Below are positions 9,812 through 18,239 of a stretch of DNA of 64,000 nt, piece by piece; within the stretch, counting starts at the first letter, position 1; each line of letters starts with the position of its first letter. The DNA lies in NCBI RefSeq assembly GCF_017741935.1, contig NZ_JAGHMH010000009.1:62001-126000 (forward strand), in the 5' to 3' direction. This DNA is from Rhizobium sp. 16-449-1b (GTDB taxonomy: Bacteria > Pseudomonadota > Alphaproteobacteria > Rhizobiales > Rhizobiaceae). The notes beneath the pieces are model-generated. The model made no database searches, was not told where the DNA came from, and worked only from the letters and a program-made list of their open reading frames with translations. Made by a program: the position numbers and the translations under genes.

Positions 9812-10732
9812 ATGATCATCTCCTTCGACATCGGCGGCTCGGCGATCAAGGGCGGCGTTGCCCTTTCCGAAACCGAGATCACGCCGCTCGGCCGCCGCCC
9901 GACCCCCCTCGATGATTTCGGCGCCTTCGTCAATACGCTGCGAACCTTCATCGTGGAAGCCGGCGGCACGCCGACGCTGCTGTCGATCTCGATCGCCGGC
10001 GTCGTCGATCCCGATACGCAGCTGCTCACCTGCGCCAACATTCCCTGCATCCACCAGCGCACCATCGCCGCCGATCTTCAGGCCGAACTCGGCGTACCGG
10101 TCCTGGTCGCCAACGACGCCGACTGCTTCGCCATGGCCGAAGCAGGCCTCGGCGCCGGTCGCGGCCACCGCATCGTGCTCGGCGTCATCCTCGGCACCGG
10201 CGTCGGCGGCGGCGTGATCGCCAACGGCCGGCTGATCAACGAGGCAGGCGGCTTTGCCGGCGAATGGGGACACGGCCCGATCGTCGCGCTGCGCGCCGGC
10301 CACCCGCCGGTCGAGATCCCGCATTATGCCTGCGGCTGCGGCCAGAGCGGCTGCGTCGATTCCGTCGGCGGCGCGCGCGGCATGGAACGCCTGCACAAGA
10401 CGCTGCACGGCCTCGACTTCACCAGCGAGGAGATCATCGGCCAGTGGTTGGGCGGCGAGGAAAAGGCGACCCGCACGATCGACGTCTACATCGACCTCCT
10501 CGCTTCTCCCCTGGCGCTGACCGTCAACATCACCGGCGCCACCATCGTGCCGGTTGCCGGCGGCCTCTCCAATGTGGAGCCGCTGCTGGATGAACTCGAC
10601 AAGGCCGTGCGCCAGCGCATCCTGCGCAAATTCGACCGCCCGCTGGTCGTGCGCAGCGAATGCCGCGTCGAACCGGGGCTGATTGGGGCGGCGCTTTTGG
10701 GATTGAAGGCGGAAGCGGAGATGGTGGGGTAG
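9812..10732 (+). CDS. ROK-family sugar kinase
   Basis: 306-residue kinase starting MIISFDIGGSAIKGG, the phosphate-binding loop of ROK proteins. Catalytic Asp is in VANDADCFAMAEA, the glycine-rich loop is ILGTGVGGG, and the zinc-binding Cys cluster reads HYACGCGQSGCVDS. The last position of that signature is Asp where Glu is common. It would phosphorylate a hexose or N-acetylhexosamine in the cytoplasm. It has no linked transporter and follows the two-component genes after 73 bases, so substrate and regulation remain open. Confidence 0.88.
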   Translation: MIISFDIGGSAIKGGVALSETEITPLGRRPTPLDDFGAFVNTLRTFIVEAGGTPTLLSISIAGVVDPDTQLLTCANIPCIHQRTIAADLQAELGVPVLVANDADCFAMAEAGLGAGRGHRIVLGVILGTGVGGGVIANGRLINEAGGFAGEWGHGPIVALRAGHPPVEIPHYACGCGQSGCVDSVGGARGMERLHKTLHGLDFTSEEIIGQWLGGEEKATRTIDVYIDLLASPLALTVNITGATIVPVAGGLSNVEPLLDELDKAVRQRILRKFDRPLVVRSECRVEPGLIGAALLGLKAEAEMVG

Positions 10733-10757
10733 CCCCCCGCAGAGGCGAAGCTAGCAG

Positions 10758-10902
10758 CCCCCTCATCCGCCTGCCGGCACCTTCTCCCCGCTGGGGAGAA
10801 GAGACTCGTGGGGGCCGCTCGCGCCGACCTCCCCTTCTCCCCAACGGGGAGAAGGTGGCCCGAAGGGTTCAGGTGCAACAGGTTGCACCGGGGATGAGGG
10901 GG
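10758..10902. repeat. RIME-like palindromic intergenic element
   Basis: About 145 bases beginning CCCCCTCAT and ending ATGAGGGGG, with internal inverted segments built on CTTCTCCCC / GGGGAGAAG. This is the form of the Rhizobium-specific intergenic mosaic elements known from many Rhizobiaceae. It lies between convergent genes (ROK kinase and RND pump). Confidence 0.8.
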
Positions 10903-10936
10903 CCAAACCCGCAGTTCTCAATTGATAATCCTATAC

Positions 10937-10964
10937 AAAAACGGCGCGGTTCTCACCGCGCCGT
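10937..10964 (-). terminator. Intrinsic terminator of the RND efflux operon
   Basis: On the minus strand, ACGGCGCGG, a six-base loop and CCGCGCCGT are followed by TTTT(G), just past the stop at 10973. It ends the tetR-adaptor-pump transcript. Confidence 0.85.
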
Positions 10965-10972
10965 CCGCATTC

Positions 10973-13900
10973 TCACTCCGCCGCCATCGCCGGCGGATGC
11001 CGGTGATCAACCGCATCACCCTCGCCTAGTGAGACAGCCTCATCCTCCTTGCCCTTCGGCTCCTTGCCGAAGAACAGCGCGTAGGCAGCCGGCAGAACCA
11101 GGATCGTCAGCACGGTGGCGACCAGGATGCCGCCCATCATGGCGTAGGCGAGCGGGCCCCAGAAGACACCGCGCGAGATCGGGATCAGCGCGAGGACAGC
11201 GGTCAGCGCCGTCAGCATGATCGGGCGGAAACGGCGCACGGCCGCGCCGACGATCGCTTCCTGCCGATGCATGCCGGCCTTGATGTCCTGGTCGATCTGA
11301 TCGATCAGGATGATCGAGTTGCGGATGATGATGCCCAAGAGCGCGATGACGCCGAGGATCGCGACGAAGCCGAAGGGCGCGCCGGAGATCAGGAGGGCTG
11401 CCGCGGCACCGATGATCCCGAGCGGACCGGTTGCCAACACCAGCATCGCCTTGCCGAAGTGCTGCAGCTGCGCCATCAGAAGCAGCACGATCACGACGAG
11501 CATGATCGGCGCCTTGGCGGCGATCGAGGCCTGGCTTTCGGCGGAATCTTCCGCACCGCCCTGGATCTCGACCTTGTAGCCGGCAGGCAGGCTGTCGCGC
11601 AGCGGCTGCAGATCGGCATACATCTTCATGACCACGTCGTTCGACTGCACGCCATCAGGCAGCGTTGCGCGCACGCTGATCGTCGGCAGGCGGTCGCGCC
11701 GCCATTCGATGCCCTGCTCGAGCACCGGCACCACCTTGGCGATCTGCGAGACCGGCACGAAGCCGCCGAAATCGGTCGGCACGTAGACCGAGTTGACGGC
11801 CGACAGCAGCGAGCGATTGGCTTCCGGCTCGCGGGCGACGATCGACACCGTCTCCTCGCCATCGCGGAAATCGTCGAGCGGCGCGCCGGACATCGCCGTC
11901 TGCAGCATCTGGCGGACGCGTTGCGATGTGACGCCAAGCGCACGGGCGCGATCCTGGTCGATCACCAGCTTCATCGCCGGCACCTGCTCCAGCCAGTCGT
12001 CGTGGATGGCGCCGAGCAATGGATTTTCCTGGAACTTCGCCTTCACCTCGTCAGCGATCTTGCGAACTTCCTGGCGATCCGGACCCATGACGCGCATCTG
12101 CACCGGCCATCCGGTCGGCGGACCAAGGAACAGGCGATCGACCTTGCCGCGGATATCGGGGAAGTCCTCGGCGAGGATATCACGCAGCTTGACGATCAGC
12201 CGTTCGCGGGCCGGCTCGTCATTAGCCATGATCAGAAGCTGCGCGAAATTCGGGTTCGGAAGCTGCTGGTCGAGCGGCAGGAAGAAGCGCGGCGCGCCCT
12301 CGCCGATATAGGTGGCGACGAACTTCTTGTCCTTGTCGTCCATGATCTTGGCTTCGAGCGCCTTCGATTGCGTCTCAACTTCCTTGATGCTGGTACCTTC
12401 AGGCAGCCAGAGATCGACAAGGATTTCGGGACGCGAGGACTGCGGGAAGAAGTTCTGCGGAATGAACTGGAAGGCCCAGAGGCTGGTGGCAAAGGTCACC
12501 AACGTCATGGCGACCACGATGATGCGATGACGCACGGCCCAGCCCACCGTCGACCGCAGCCGGCGATAGAAGCTGGTGTCGAAAGCATCATGATGCGCGC
12601 CGCCGGCATGCTGGCGCTGTTTCAGGATCATGTAGCCGAGCCACGGCGTGAAATAGACCGCGACGAACCACGAGACCACGAGCGCAATACCGACGACATA
12701 GAACAGCGTGCGAACATACTCGCCGGCCGTGGAGGCCGCGAAGCCAACCGGAATGAACCCGGCCGTGGTGATCAACGTCCCCGTCAGCATCGGGAAGGCG
12801 GTCGAGGAATAGGCAAAGCTCGCCGCCTCGATCTTCACGAGCCCTTCTTCGAGCTTTCGCTCCATCAGCTCGACCACGATCATCGCGTCGTCGACAAGCA
12901 GGCCGAGCGCGATGATCAACGCACCCAGCGAAATACGCTGCAGGTCGATGCCAAGCTCGTACATGATGGCGAAAGTGGCGGCCAGCACCAGCGGAATGGC
13001 AATCGCGATGACGAGGCCTGAACGCCAGCCGATCGACAGGAACGAGACGACGAGAACGATGGCCAGCGCTTCGCCGAGCGCATGCATGAACTCGCTCACC
13101 GCATCGGTGACGACATCCGGCTGGTTGGAGATCTGATCGACCGAGACGCCGTAGGGCAGCGATTCCTCGAAGCGCTTGTAGGTCGCTTCGACATCCTTGC
13201 CGACATCCGTGACCTTGTAGCCCTTGGCCATGACGACGCCGACCTGGACGCTTTCATGACCATTGAAGCGGTACTTGCGCTGATAGGGATCTTGAAGGCC
13301 GGAATAGACGGTGGCGATATCGCCGAGGCGGGTCACCTGGTTGCCGGCCTTGAGGCGGAGTTCGCGGATATCGGCGGCCTTGGTCACGTCGCCTTCGACG
13401 GCGATGCGCACCGAGCGCGTGCCCGTATCGACGGAACCGGCGGGATCGACGCTGTTCTGACCCTTGATGGCGTTCTGCAGATCGATGATCGTCAGGCCGC
13501 GTTCGGCCAGCGCCTGGGAGGACACGTCGATATAGATCTTCTCCGGCTGGTCGCCGATGATCACGGCCTTCTCGACACCCGGCGTCGTCAACAGCATGTC
13601 GCGCGCCTGGATCGCGAATTTCTTCAACTCCGGATAGCTGTAGCCATCGCCGCTGATCGATTGCAGCGTGATGAAGGTATCGCCGAATTCGTCGTTAAAA
13701 TAGGGGCCGAGCAGGCCTGATGGCAGCTCGTTGGAGATATCGCCGACCTTCTTGCGCACCTGGTAGAAGGCGTCGGCAACGTCAGCCCCGTTTGTATCGC
13801 CCTTGATCTGCAGCGTGATGACGGCGGAGCCGGCGCGCGTATAGGATTTCACCCAGTCGATATGCGGGGTTTCCTGCAGCTTGCGCTCGATCTTGTTGAC

Positions 13901-14119
13901 GACCTGGTCCTGCATTTCCTGGATCGAGGCGCCCGGCCACACGGCTTGCACGACCATGACGCGGAAGGTGAAATCGGGGTCTTCCTTCTGCCCCATCCGC
14001 ATCAGCCCGAGCACGCCGGTGATGAGGATCAGGCCGAACAGAAAGCGCGCGATGCTCGGATGGCCGATTGCCCAGCGCGACAGGTTGAAGGGCTTCTTCT
14101 CGGTGGTGGAGTTGTCCAT
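10973..14119 (-). CDS. RND-superfamily efflux permease (AcrB-like)
   Basis: 1048 residues, the usual size for an inner-membrane resistance-nodulation-division pump with twelve helices and two large periplasmic loops. The first helix lies near residues 20-42. The proton-relay Asp pair appears in GLLVDDAMIVVELMERKLEE (helix 4), the second half repeats the fold, and the C-terminus is cytoplasmic. It pairs with the lipoprotein adaptor immediately upstream (24-base gap) and a TetR repressor. No outer-membrane factor gene is adjacent, so it probably uses one encoded elsewhere. The N-terminal MRMGQKEDPDFTFRVM region resembles the MexK/TriC-type group rather than classical AcrB; the substrates are unknown. 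Confidence 0.92.
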   Translation of the reverse strand: MDNSTTEKKPFNLSRWAIGHPSIARFLFGLILITGVLGLMRMGQKEDPDFTFRVMVVQAVWPGASIQEMQDQVVNKIERKLQETPHIDWVKSYTRAGSAVITLQIKGDTNGADVADAFYQVRKKVGDISNELPSGLLGPYFNDEFGDTFITLQSISGDGYSYPELKKFAIQARDMLLTTPGVEKAVIIGDQPEKIYIDVSSQALAERGLTIIDLQNAIKGQNSVDPAGSVDTGTRSVRIAVEGDVTKAADIRELRLKAGNQVTRLGDIATVYSGLQDPYQRKYRFNGHESVQVGVVMAKGYKVTDVGKDVEATYKRFEESLPYGVSVDQISNQPDVVTDAVSEFMHALGEALAIVLVVSFLSIGWRSGLVIAIAIPLVLAATFAIMYELGIDLQRISLGALIIALGLLVDDAMIVVELMERKLEEGLVKIEAASFAYSSTAFPMLTGTLITTAGFIPVGFAASTAGEYVRTLFYVVGIALVVSWFVAVYFTPWLGYMILKQRQHAGGAHHDAFDTSFYRRLRSTVGWAVRHRIIVVAMTLVTFATSLWAFQFIPQNFFPQSSRPEILVDLWLPEGTSIKEVETQSKALEAKIMDDKDKKFVATYIGEGAPRFFLPLDQQLPNPNFAQLLIMANDEPARERLIVKLRDILAEDFPDIRGKVDRLFLGPPTGWPVQMRVMGPDRQEVRKIADEVKAKFQENPLLGAIHDDWLEQVPAMKLVIDQDRARALGVTSQRVRQMLQTAMSGAPLDDFRDGEETVSIVAREPEANRSLLSAVNSVYVPTDFGGFVPVSQIAKVVPVLEQGIEWRRDRLPTISVRATLPDGVQSNDVVMKMYADLQPLRDSLPAGYKVEIQGGAEDSAESQASIAAKAPIMLVVIVLLLMAQLQHFGKAMLVLATGPLGIIGAAAALLISGAPFGFVAILGVIALLGIIIRNSIILIDQIDQDIKAGMHRQEAIVGAAVRRFRPIMLTALTAVLALIPISRGVFWGPLAYAMMGGILVATVLTILVLPAAYALFFGKEPKGKEDEAVSLGEGDAVDHRHPPAMAAE

Positions 14120-14143
14120 TGTCCCGTTCCCTCTCCTGACCGC

Positions 14144-15292
14144 TTAGCGAACGACGTCGCCGGTCTCGGACCCAGTTTCGGCGGATGCCGACTGCTGGCC
14201 CGGCAGCTTGACCTTGAGATTGTCGGTCATGAACTGCGTGCCGGCGGCAACCACGAGATCGCCGGTCTTCAGGCCGTCAGCGATATTGACGCCGTCACCG
14301 GTGAAATCGGCGATCGTGACGTCGCGGGCATGCACTGTCTGCTGGTCGCGATCGACCACCCAGACGATCTTCTTCCCGTCTTTCTCGGCAAGCGCCGCGA
14401 GCGGGATGGCGACATGGGTGTTGGCGTTGCTGACGCTGGCCTCGATCGTCGCCGTCATGCCGAGCAGGACACGATCGTCATGCGGCAGGCTGACACGAAC
14501 CGCGAAAGTGCGCGACTGCGCATCCGCGCTGCCGGAGACCTCGCGCACCTTGCCATCGAGCACCAGCTTGGCCGAAGACCAGAAGCTCGCCTTGACCGTC
14601 TTGCCCGGCTTGAACTCGGCGATGTCGTTCTCCGGCACCGCGATCTGCACTTCCTTTTCGCCGTCGAGCGCGACGGTCGCAACAGGCGTGCCGGCGGCAA
14701 CGACCGTGCCGGTGTCGGCGCTGATCGCGGTGACGATACCGCTCTGGTCGGCCTTGAGCTCGGCGTAGCTCACCTGGTTTTTCGCCTGGTCGAGAGAGGA
14801 GCGAGCCGCGTCGCGCGTGGAGACGGCCTGGTCATAGCTGAGCGACGCCTGCTCAAGCTGCGACTTCGCCGTCACGCTCTTGTCGAACAGCTGCTGGGCG
14901 CGCTTGTTGGCGAGATCAGCCGTGCCGACGCCCTTTTCGGCCGCCGCCAGATTGGCCTCAGCCGTCTTCGTCGCGAGCTCGTAATCGGTCGCGTCGATGC
15001 GCGCGATCACATCGCCTGGCTGGACGCGGTCGCCGATATTCACGCGGCGCTCGGTGATCTTGCCGGCAACGCGGAAGCCGAGGTTCATCTCGACGCGCGC
15101 CTTCACCGCACCGGAATAATCAAGCGCTCGGGTCTCGCCCGCCTTGGCGATTTCCACGACCTTGACCGGCCGCAGGATCTCCTTGGTCTCCGCCTTCTTC
15201 TCCTCGCTGCAGCCCGAAAGCGCGAGCGAAACGGCGCCAAGGAGCGCGAAACTGACAACGGACGGCAACTTGACTGTCTTCAGCGAAATCAT
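14144..15292 (-). CDS. RND efflux periplasmic adaptor lipoprotein (HlyD family)
   Basis: 382 residues from the ATG at 15292, which has a GGGAG site eight bases upstream; an in-frame GTG three codons earlier is less likely. The signal peptide ends in the lipobox LSGC near residue 29. Domain order is the standard one: a beta-barrel/lipoyl half (RVQPGDVIARID), a coiled-coil hairpin (about 100-165), the second lipoyl half (ADQSGIVTAISADTGTVVAAG), then beta-barrel and membrane-proximal domains. It would bridge the RND pump to an outer-membrane channel. Confidence 0.9.
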   Translation of the reverse strand: MISLKTVKLPSVVSFALLGAVSLALSGCSEEKKAETKEILRPVKVVEIAKAGETRALDYSGAVKARVEMNLGFRVAGKITERRVNIGDRVQPGDVIARIDATDYELATKTAEANLAAAEKGVGTADLANKRAQQLFDKSVTAKSQLEQASLSYDQAVSTRDAARSSLDQAKNQVSYAELKADQSGIVTAISADTGTVVAAGTPVATVALDGEKEVQIAVPENDIAEFKPGKTVKASFWSSAKLVLDGKVREVSGSADAQSRTFAVRVSLPHDDRVLLGMTATIEASVSNANTHVAIPLAALAEKDGKKIVWVVDRDQQTVHARDVTIADFTGDGVNIADGLKTGDLVVAAGTQFMTDNLKVKLPGQQSASAETGSETGDVVR

Positions 15293-15347
15293 CTTTCGCA
15301 CTCCCGGTATGTTTGTGTGTTGAATTGTTGGCGGCCGTGCCGCCGGA

Positions 15348-15968
15348 TTATTTCTTCAGAGCCCTGATGGAGAAGTCGATCAGCTCGTCCACCGTCGCTC
15401 GGTTGGTCTTGGCAAGACATTGCGCCACCATGATCGGGTGGCAGAGCGTCACCGTGGCGGCGCCAAAGCAGCGCGACGCGACGGCAGGATCCTGATCGAC
15501 GAACTCGCCGGCCTCGATACCCTCGCGGATCACCTCGGCCAGCAGATCGTGAATGCTGTCGACATGCTTCTCGATCACATGCCAGTCGCGCTCTATGGCG
15601 ACGACCACCATCTCGTGCACCTTTTCCTGGTCGAGCATGGTCTCGACCGTCATCTGGTATTGCCCGCGCACGAAGCGGCTGAGCCGCTCGGAAGCGCTGA
15701 GCGGCAGATGGCAGATCTCGTAGGCCTGCTGGTAGCTTGCAGCCAGCATGCGCCCGCAGATCGCCTGATGGATTTCTATTTTCGAAGAGAAGAAGCGATA
15801 GACATTGGCGGGCGACATGCCGAGATCGCGGGCGATATCGGCGACCGTTGTCTTGGCGTAGCCATAGTGACGAAACAGACGCTCGGCCGCATCGAGAATG
15901 CGCGTCACATTCTCCTGTCTTGTCGCTTCGAGAATGCTTTCGGCGGTGTCGCTCATGATTTCTGCCAT
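15348..15968 (-). CDS. TetR-family repressor of the efflux operon
   Basis: 206 residues. The helix-turn-helix TTVADIARDLGMSPANVYRFF lies near residues 41-61, and the rest is a helical ligand-binding domain. It is the first gene of the operon (55 bases before the adaptor gene). The perfect palindrome at 15975-16010 sits just upstream, so autoregulation is likely. The start could also be the ATG four codons later (15956), because the first ATG is only seven bases from the palindrome; no strong ribosome site separates the two choices. Confidence 0.9.
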   Translation of the reverse strand: MAEIMSDTAESILEATRQENVTRILDAAERLFRHYGYAKTTVADIARDLGMSPANVYRFFSSKIEIHQAICGRMLAASYQQAYEICHLPLSASERLSRFVRGQYQMTVETMLDQEKVHEMVVVAIERDWHVIEKHVDSIHDLLAEVIREGIEAGEFVDQDPAVASRCFGAATVTLCHPIMVAQCLAKTNRATVDELIDFSIRALKK

Positions 15969-15974
15969 GTTGAT

Positions 15975-16010
15975 TTACGACTGACGAATTTCGATTTTCG
16001 TCAGTCGTAA
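15975..16010. promoter_or_regulatory. Operator-like palindrome upstream of the TetR gene
   Basis: TTACGACTGACGAA (15975-15988) and its exact reverse complement (15997-16010) are separated by eight bases. Fourteen-base perfect arms immediately upstream of the repressor start are typical of a TetR-type operator. The short ACTGACGAA units also resemble half-sites for two dimers. Confidence 0.75.
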
Positions 16011-16073
16011 GGCATCAGGAGGTGAAAGTCAATCTTTCGCGTTGCGGCGAAGTCCCTCCTCGCCCTCGCAGAA

Positions 16074-16232
16074 AGACCCCTCCCCAACCCCTCCCCACAA
16101 GGGGGAGGGGCTAACGCGCGGCGTCCGCCCGCCCGGCTCTTTTGTCGGCGATCTTGAGAGGTTGTGTTTCTGGGCAAAACATCGCGCCCAGCAAGCCCCT
16201 CTCCCTTGTGGGGAGGGGTTGGGGAGGGGTCT
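16074..16232. repeat. Palindromic element with 39-bp near-perfect terminal inverted repeats
   Basis: AGACCCCTCCCCAACCCC at 16074 is mirrored by GGGGTTGGGGAGGGGTCT ending at 16232; each arm is about 39 bases (16074-16112 and 16194-16232) around an ~81-base centre. This is a common rhizobial intergenic palindrome class, distinct in sequence from the element at 10758. It occupies most of the 295-base gap between tetR and the OsmC gene. Confidence 0.75.
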
Positions 16233-16250
16233 GCGCCACACCCACAAACG

Positions 16251-16281
16251 AAAAATGCCGCGGCACAAAGCGCCGCGGCAT
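16251..16281 (-). terminator. Intrinsic terminator of the OsmC gene
   Basis: Perfect 10-base arms ATGCCGCGGC (16255-16264 and 16272-16281) with a seven-base loop, followed on the minus strand by TTTTTCG, 25 bases beyond the stop. Confidence 0.85.
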
Positions 16282-16305
16282 CTCAAACCATCGAAAAATA
16301 AAAGC

Positions 16306-16737
16306 TTACGCCAGCTGCGCATCCAGCGTGATCGGCACTGCGGCCAGCGCCTTGGAAACCGGGCAACCGGCCTTGGCCTTGCCGGCGAGTTCGATGAAGG
16401 TCTTCTCGTCGCAATTCGGAACCGTGCCGCGCAGCGTTAGCAGGATGGCGCTGATAGCGAAGCCGCCCTCGACGCTCTCGAGCGTCACCTTCGCCGTCGT
16501 TTCCATGCTGGTCGCGGTAAAGCCGGCCTCGCCGAGGATCAGCGACAGCGCCATGGTGAAGCAGCCGGCATGGGCGGCGCCGATCAGTTCTTCGGGATTG
16601 GTGCCCGGGAGACCTTCAAAGCGGCTGGCAAAGCCATAAGGGTAGGATTTGAGCGCGCCGCTCTGCGTCGAGATCTGACCCTTGCCGTCCTTGATGCCGC
16701 CCGACCACTGTGCGGAACCTGTGCGATTGATCTGCAT
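16306..16737 (-). CDS. osmC: OsmC-family peroxiredoxin-like protein
   Basis: 143 residues, matching the OsmC subfamily in length. The two redox cysteines are at residues 59 (AAHAGCFTMAL) and 125 (KAGCPVSKAL), the same positions as in E. coli OsmC; a third Cys at 109 is not part of the active site. The conserved Arg/Glu pair is represented by FASRFEG and NPEELIGAAHAG. It reduces organic hydroperoxides in the cytoplasm, usually as part of osmotic or oxidative stress response. It stands alone, with its own terminator. Confidence 0.92.
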   Translation of the reverse strand: MQINRTGSAQWSGGIKDGKGQISTQSGALKSYPYGFASRFEGLPGTNPEELIGAAHAGCFTMALSLILGEAGFTATSMETTAKVTLESVEGGFAISAILLTLRGTVPNCDEKTFIELAGKAKAGCPVSKALAAVPITLDAQLA

Positions 16738-16890
16738 GCCGTTCTCCTGTTGGATTGAGTGCTCTCCAACGCAGCAACCCGCCGCGTCATCCGGTCAAGA
16801 GGCGCGAAAACCCCTTCGCCCGAGCATATAAGTCTCTAATCCAGGAAGGCGACAGTCTTGTAAAATTTGATTGCATCCGTGCTCCGCTGA

Positions 16891-18111
16891 TCAGCGGATC
16901 GTGCCCGCCGTCTCCAGCGTGAAGAGCTCCTGCGGCCGCTGAACGCCGCGAAGCGCATAACGTCCGACGCAGGCCAGCGCGCCGCGCTCGGCTTCAGGAA
17001 CGGCAGCGGCAAAATCGGACGACATCAGCACGTTGAAATCGACGGACCGGCAGAGCGAGGCGATGCGGCTGACCTCGTTGACGGCGGGGCCGATGACAGT
17101 GAAATCGAGCCGCTCCTGGCTGCCGATATTGCCATAGAAGACATCGCCGATATGCAGGCCGATATAGACGTCGGTGGTCGGCCGCTCCTCGAAGGCGCGC
17201 TCATTGTTCAGCGTCACCAGTCTCTCGTGCAAGACCCGTTCGGCCTTCAGCGCCGCCGAACAGGCATCGGCCGGCGCGTCGGCCTTGAAGATCGCCAGCA
17301 CCCCGTCCCCAATCAGCTTCAGCACATTGCCGCCGGCCTCATGCACCGCCGTGATGACGAGATCGCTATAGGCGTTCAGCATCGGCAGGATTTCCTCAGG
17401 CGAGGCGCTGTCGGAGATCTTCGTGTAGTTCACCAGATCAGAGAACCAGAGCACCGCCGAAATCCGCTCCGACTTGCCCCGGCTGATCTTGCCATCCAGC
17501 ACCTGGCGCGCCGCATCCTCGCCGAGATAGACCTCGGCGATCGTGCGAGCGATACGCCCGAGCCCGATACACTTGATCGCCAGCGCCAGCACCGGCGCCA
17601 GCTTGCGCAGGACCATCATGTGATGATCGGAAAACCCTTCCTGATGGCGCGTGGCGAAATGCACGAAAAAGCAATCCATCTCGCCGATCGTGCCGGCCTT
17701 GTCGAACTTGCGCACCATCGCAACGAAATCGGTATGCCCTTCGGCCTGCATCGTATCCAGCATGTAGAAATCTGCCGGATCACCGAACGCCAGCCGGCGG
17801 CGAACCTCGTTCTCGGAGCCTGTCCAGAGATGGTAGAAGGCCGAGCGCTGCCAGTTTTCCAGCGAGTTCCCATCGCCGCCCATCGGGCCATAAGCAAATT
17901 CGGGCTCGACATCCTGCTCGCTATCCCAGCGAAAGGCGCGCCCCTCGTGCACCGGGTGCAGCGTATCCATCAGCGCCAGGCTGCGGTCGAGCGGAAGGCC
18001 AAGCCTGCGGCAGGTATCGCAGAAGCCGGTCAGCAACTCGGTTTCAGTCGCGCCATTCAGCCCCTGCTCCGTCAGCCACGTCGCAACCGTACCGATATCA
18101 CTGTATTCCAT
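16891..18111 (-). CDS. Class III adenylate/guanylate cyclase
   Basis: 406 residues from the ATG at 18111, chosen over an upstream TTG because AAGGTGA lies seven to nine bases before it. The N-terminal ~200 residues are a soluble, sensor-like region without clear motif and no membrane segment. The catalytic domain (about 210-385) has both metal-binding Asps: LWFSDLVNYT and LIGDGVLAIF, and the TVIGPAVNEVSRI segment that contributes the transition-state Asn and Arg. It makes cAMP (or cGMP) in the cytoplasm. Rhizobia carry many such soluble cyclases; its input signal is unknown. Confidence 0.9.
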   Translation of the reverse strand: MEYSDIGTVATWLTEQGLNGATETELLTGFCDTCRRLGLPLDRSLALMDTLHPVHEGRAFRWDSEQDVEPEFAYGPMGGDGNSLENWQRSAFYHLWTGSENEVRRRLAFGDPADFYMLDTMQAEGHTDFVAMVRKFDKAGTIGEMDCFFVHFATRHQEGFSDHHMMVLRKLAPVLALAIKCIGLGRIARTIAEVYLGEDAARQVLDGKISRGKSERISAVLWFSDLVNYTKISDSASPEEILPMLNAYSDLVITAVHEAGGNVLKLIGDGVLAIFKADAPADACSAALKAERVLHERLVTLNNERAFEERPTTDVYIGLHIGDVFYGNIGSQERLDFTVIGPAVNEVSRIASLCRSVDFNVLMSSDFAAAVPEAERGALACVGRYALRGVQRPQELFTLETAGTIR

Positions 18112-18203
18112 GCCATAGTCACCTTGTCTGATACGCAAGCCTTACCGTGATTTGACGGCTGACGGAACGGCAAAGCTGACAAACGTCATGTCCCGCCGCA
18201 ATC

Positions 18204-18239
18204 TCATACCGGCATATTGTCTCATGCCGGCATATTGTA
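18204..18239. repeat. 18-bp tandem duplication at the LacI gene 3' end
   Basis: TCATACCGGCATATTGTC (18204-18221) is followed directly by TCATGCCGGCATATTGTA (18222-18239), two mismatches. The second copy encodes the last residues and stop of the LacI-type protein; the first copy is an alternative terminal segment left outside the gene. Confidence 0.7.

Noticed and set aside
11267..13021. 584-codon plus-strand frame inside the RND pump
   Set aside because: Antisense shadow of the pump; repetitive Arg/His/Asp composition.
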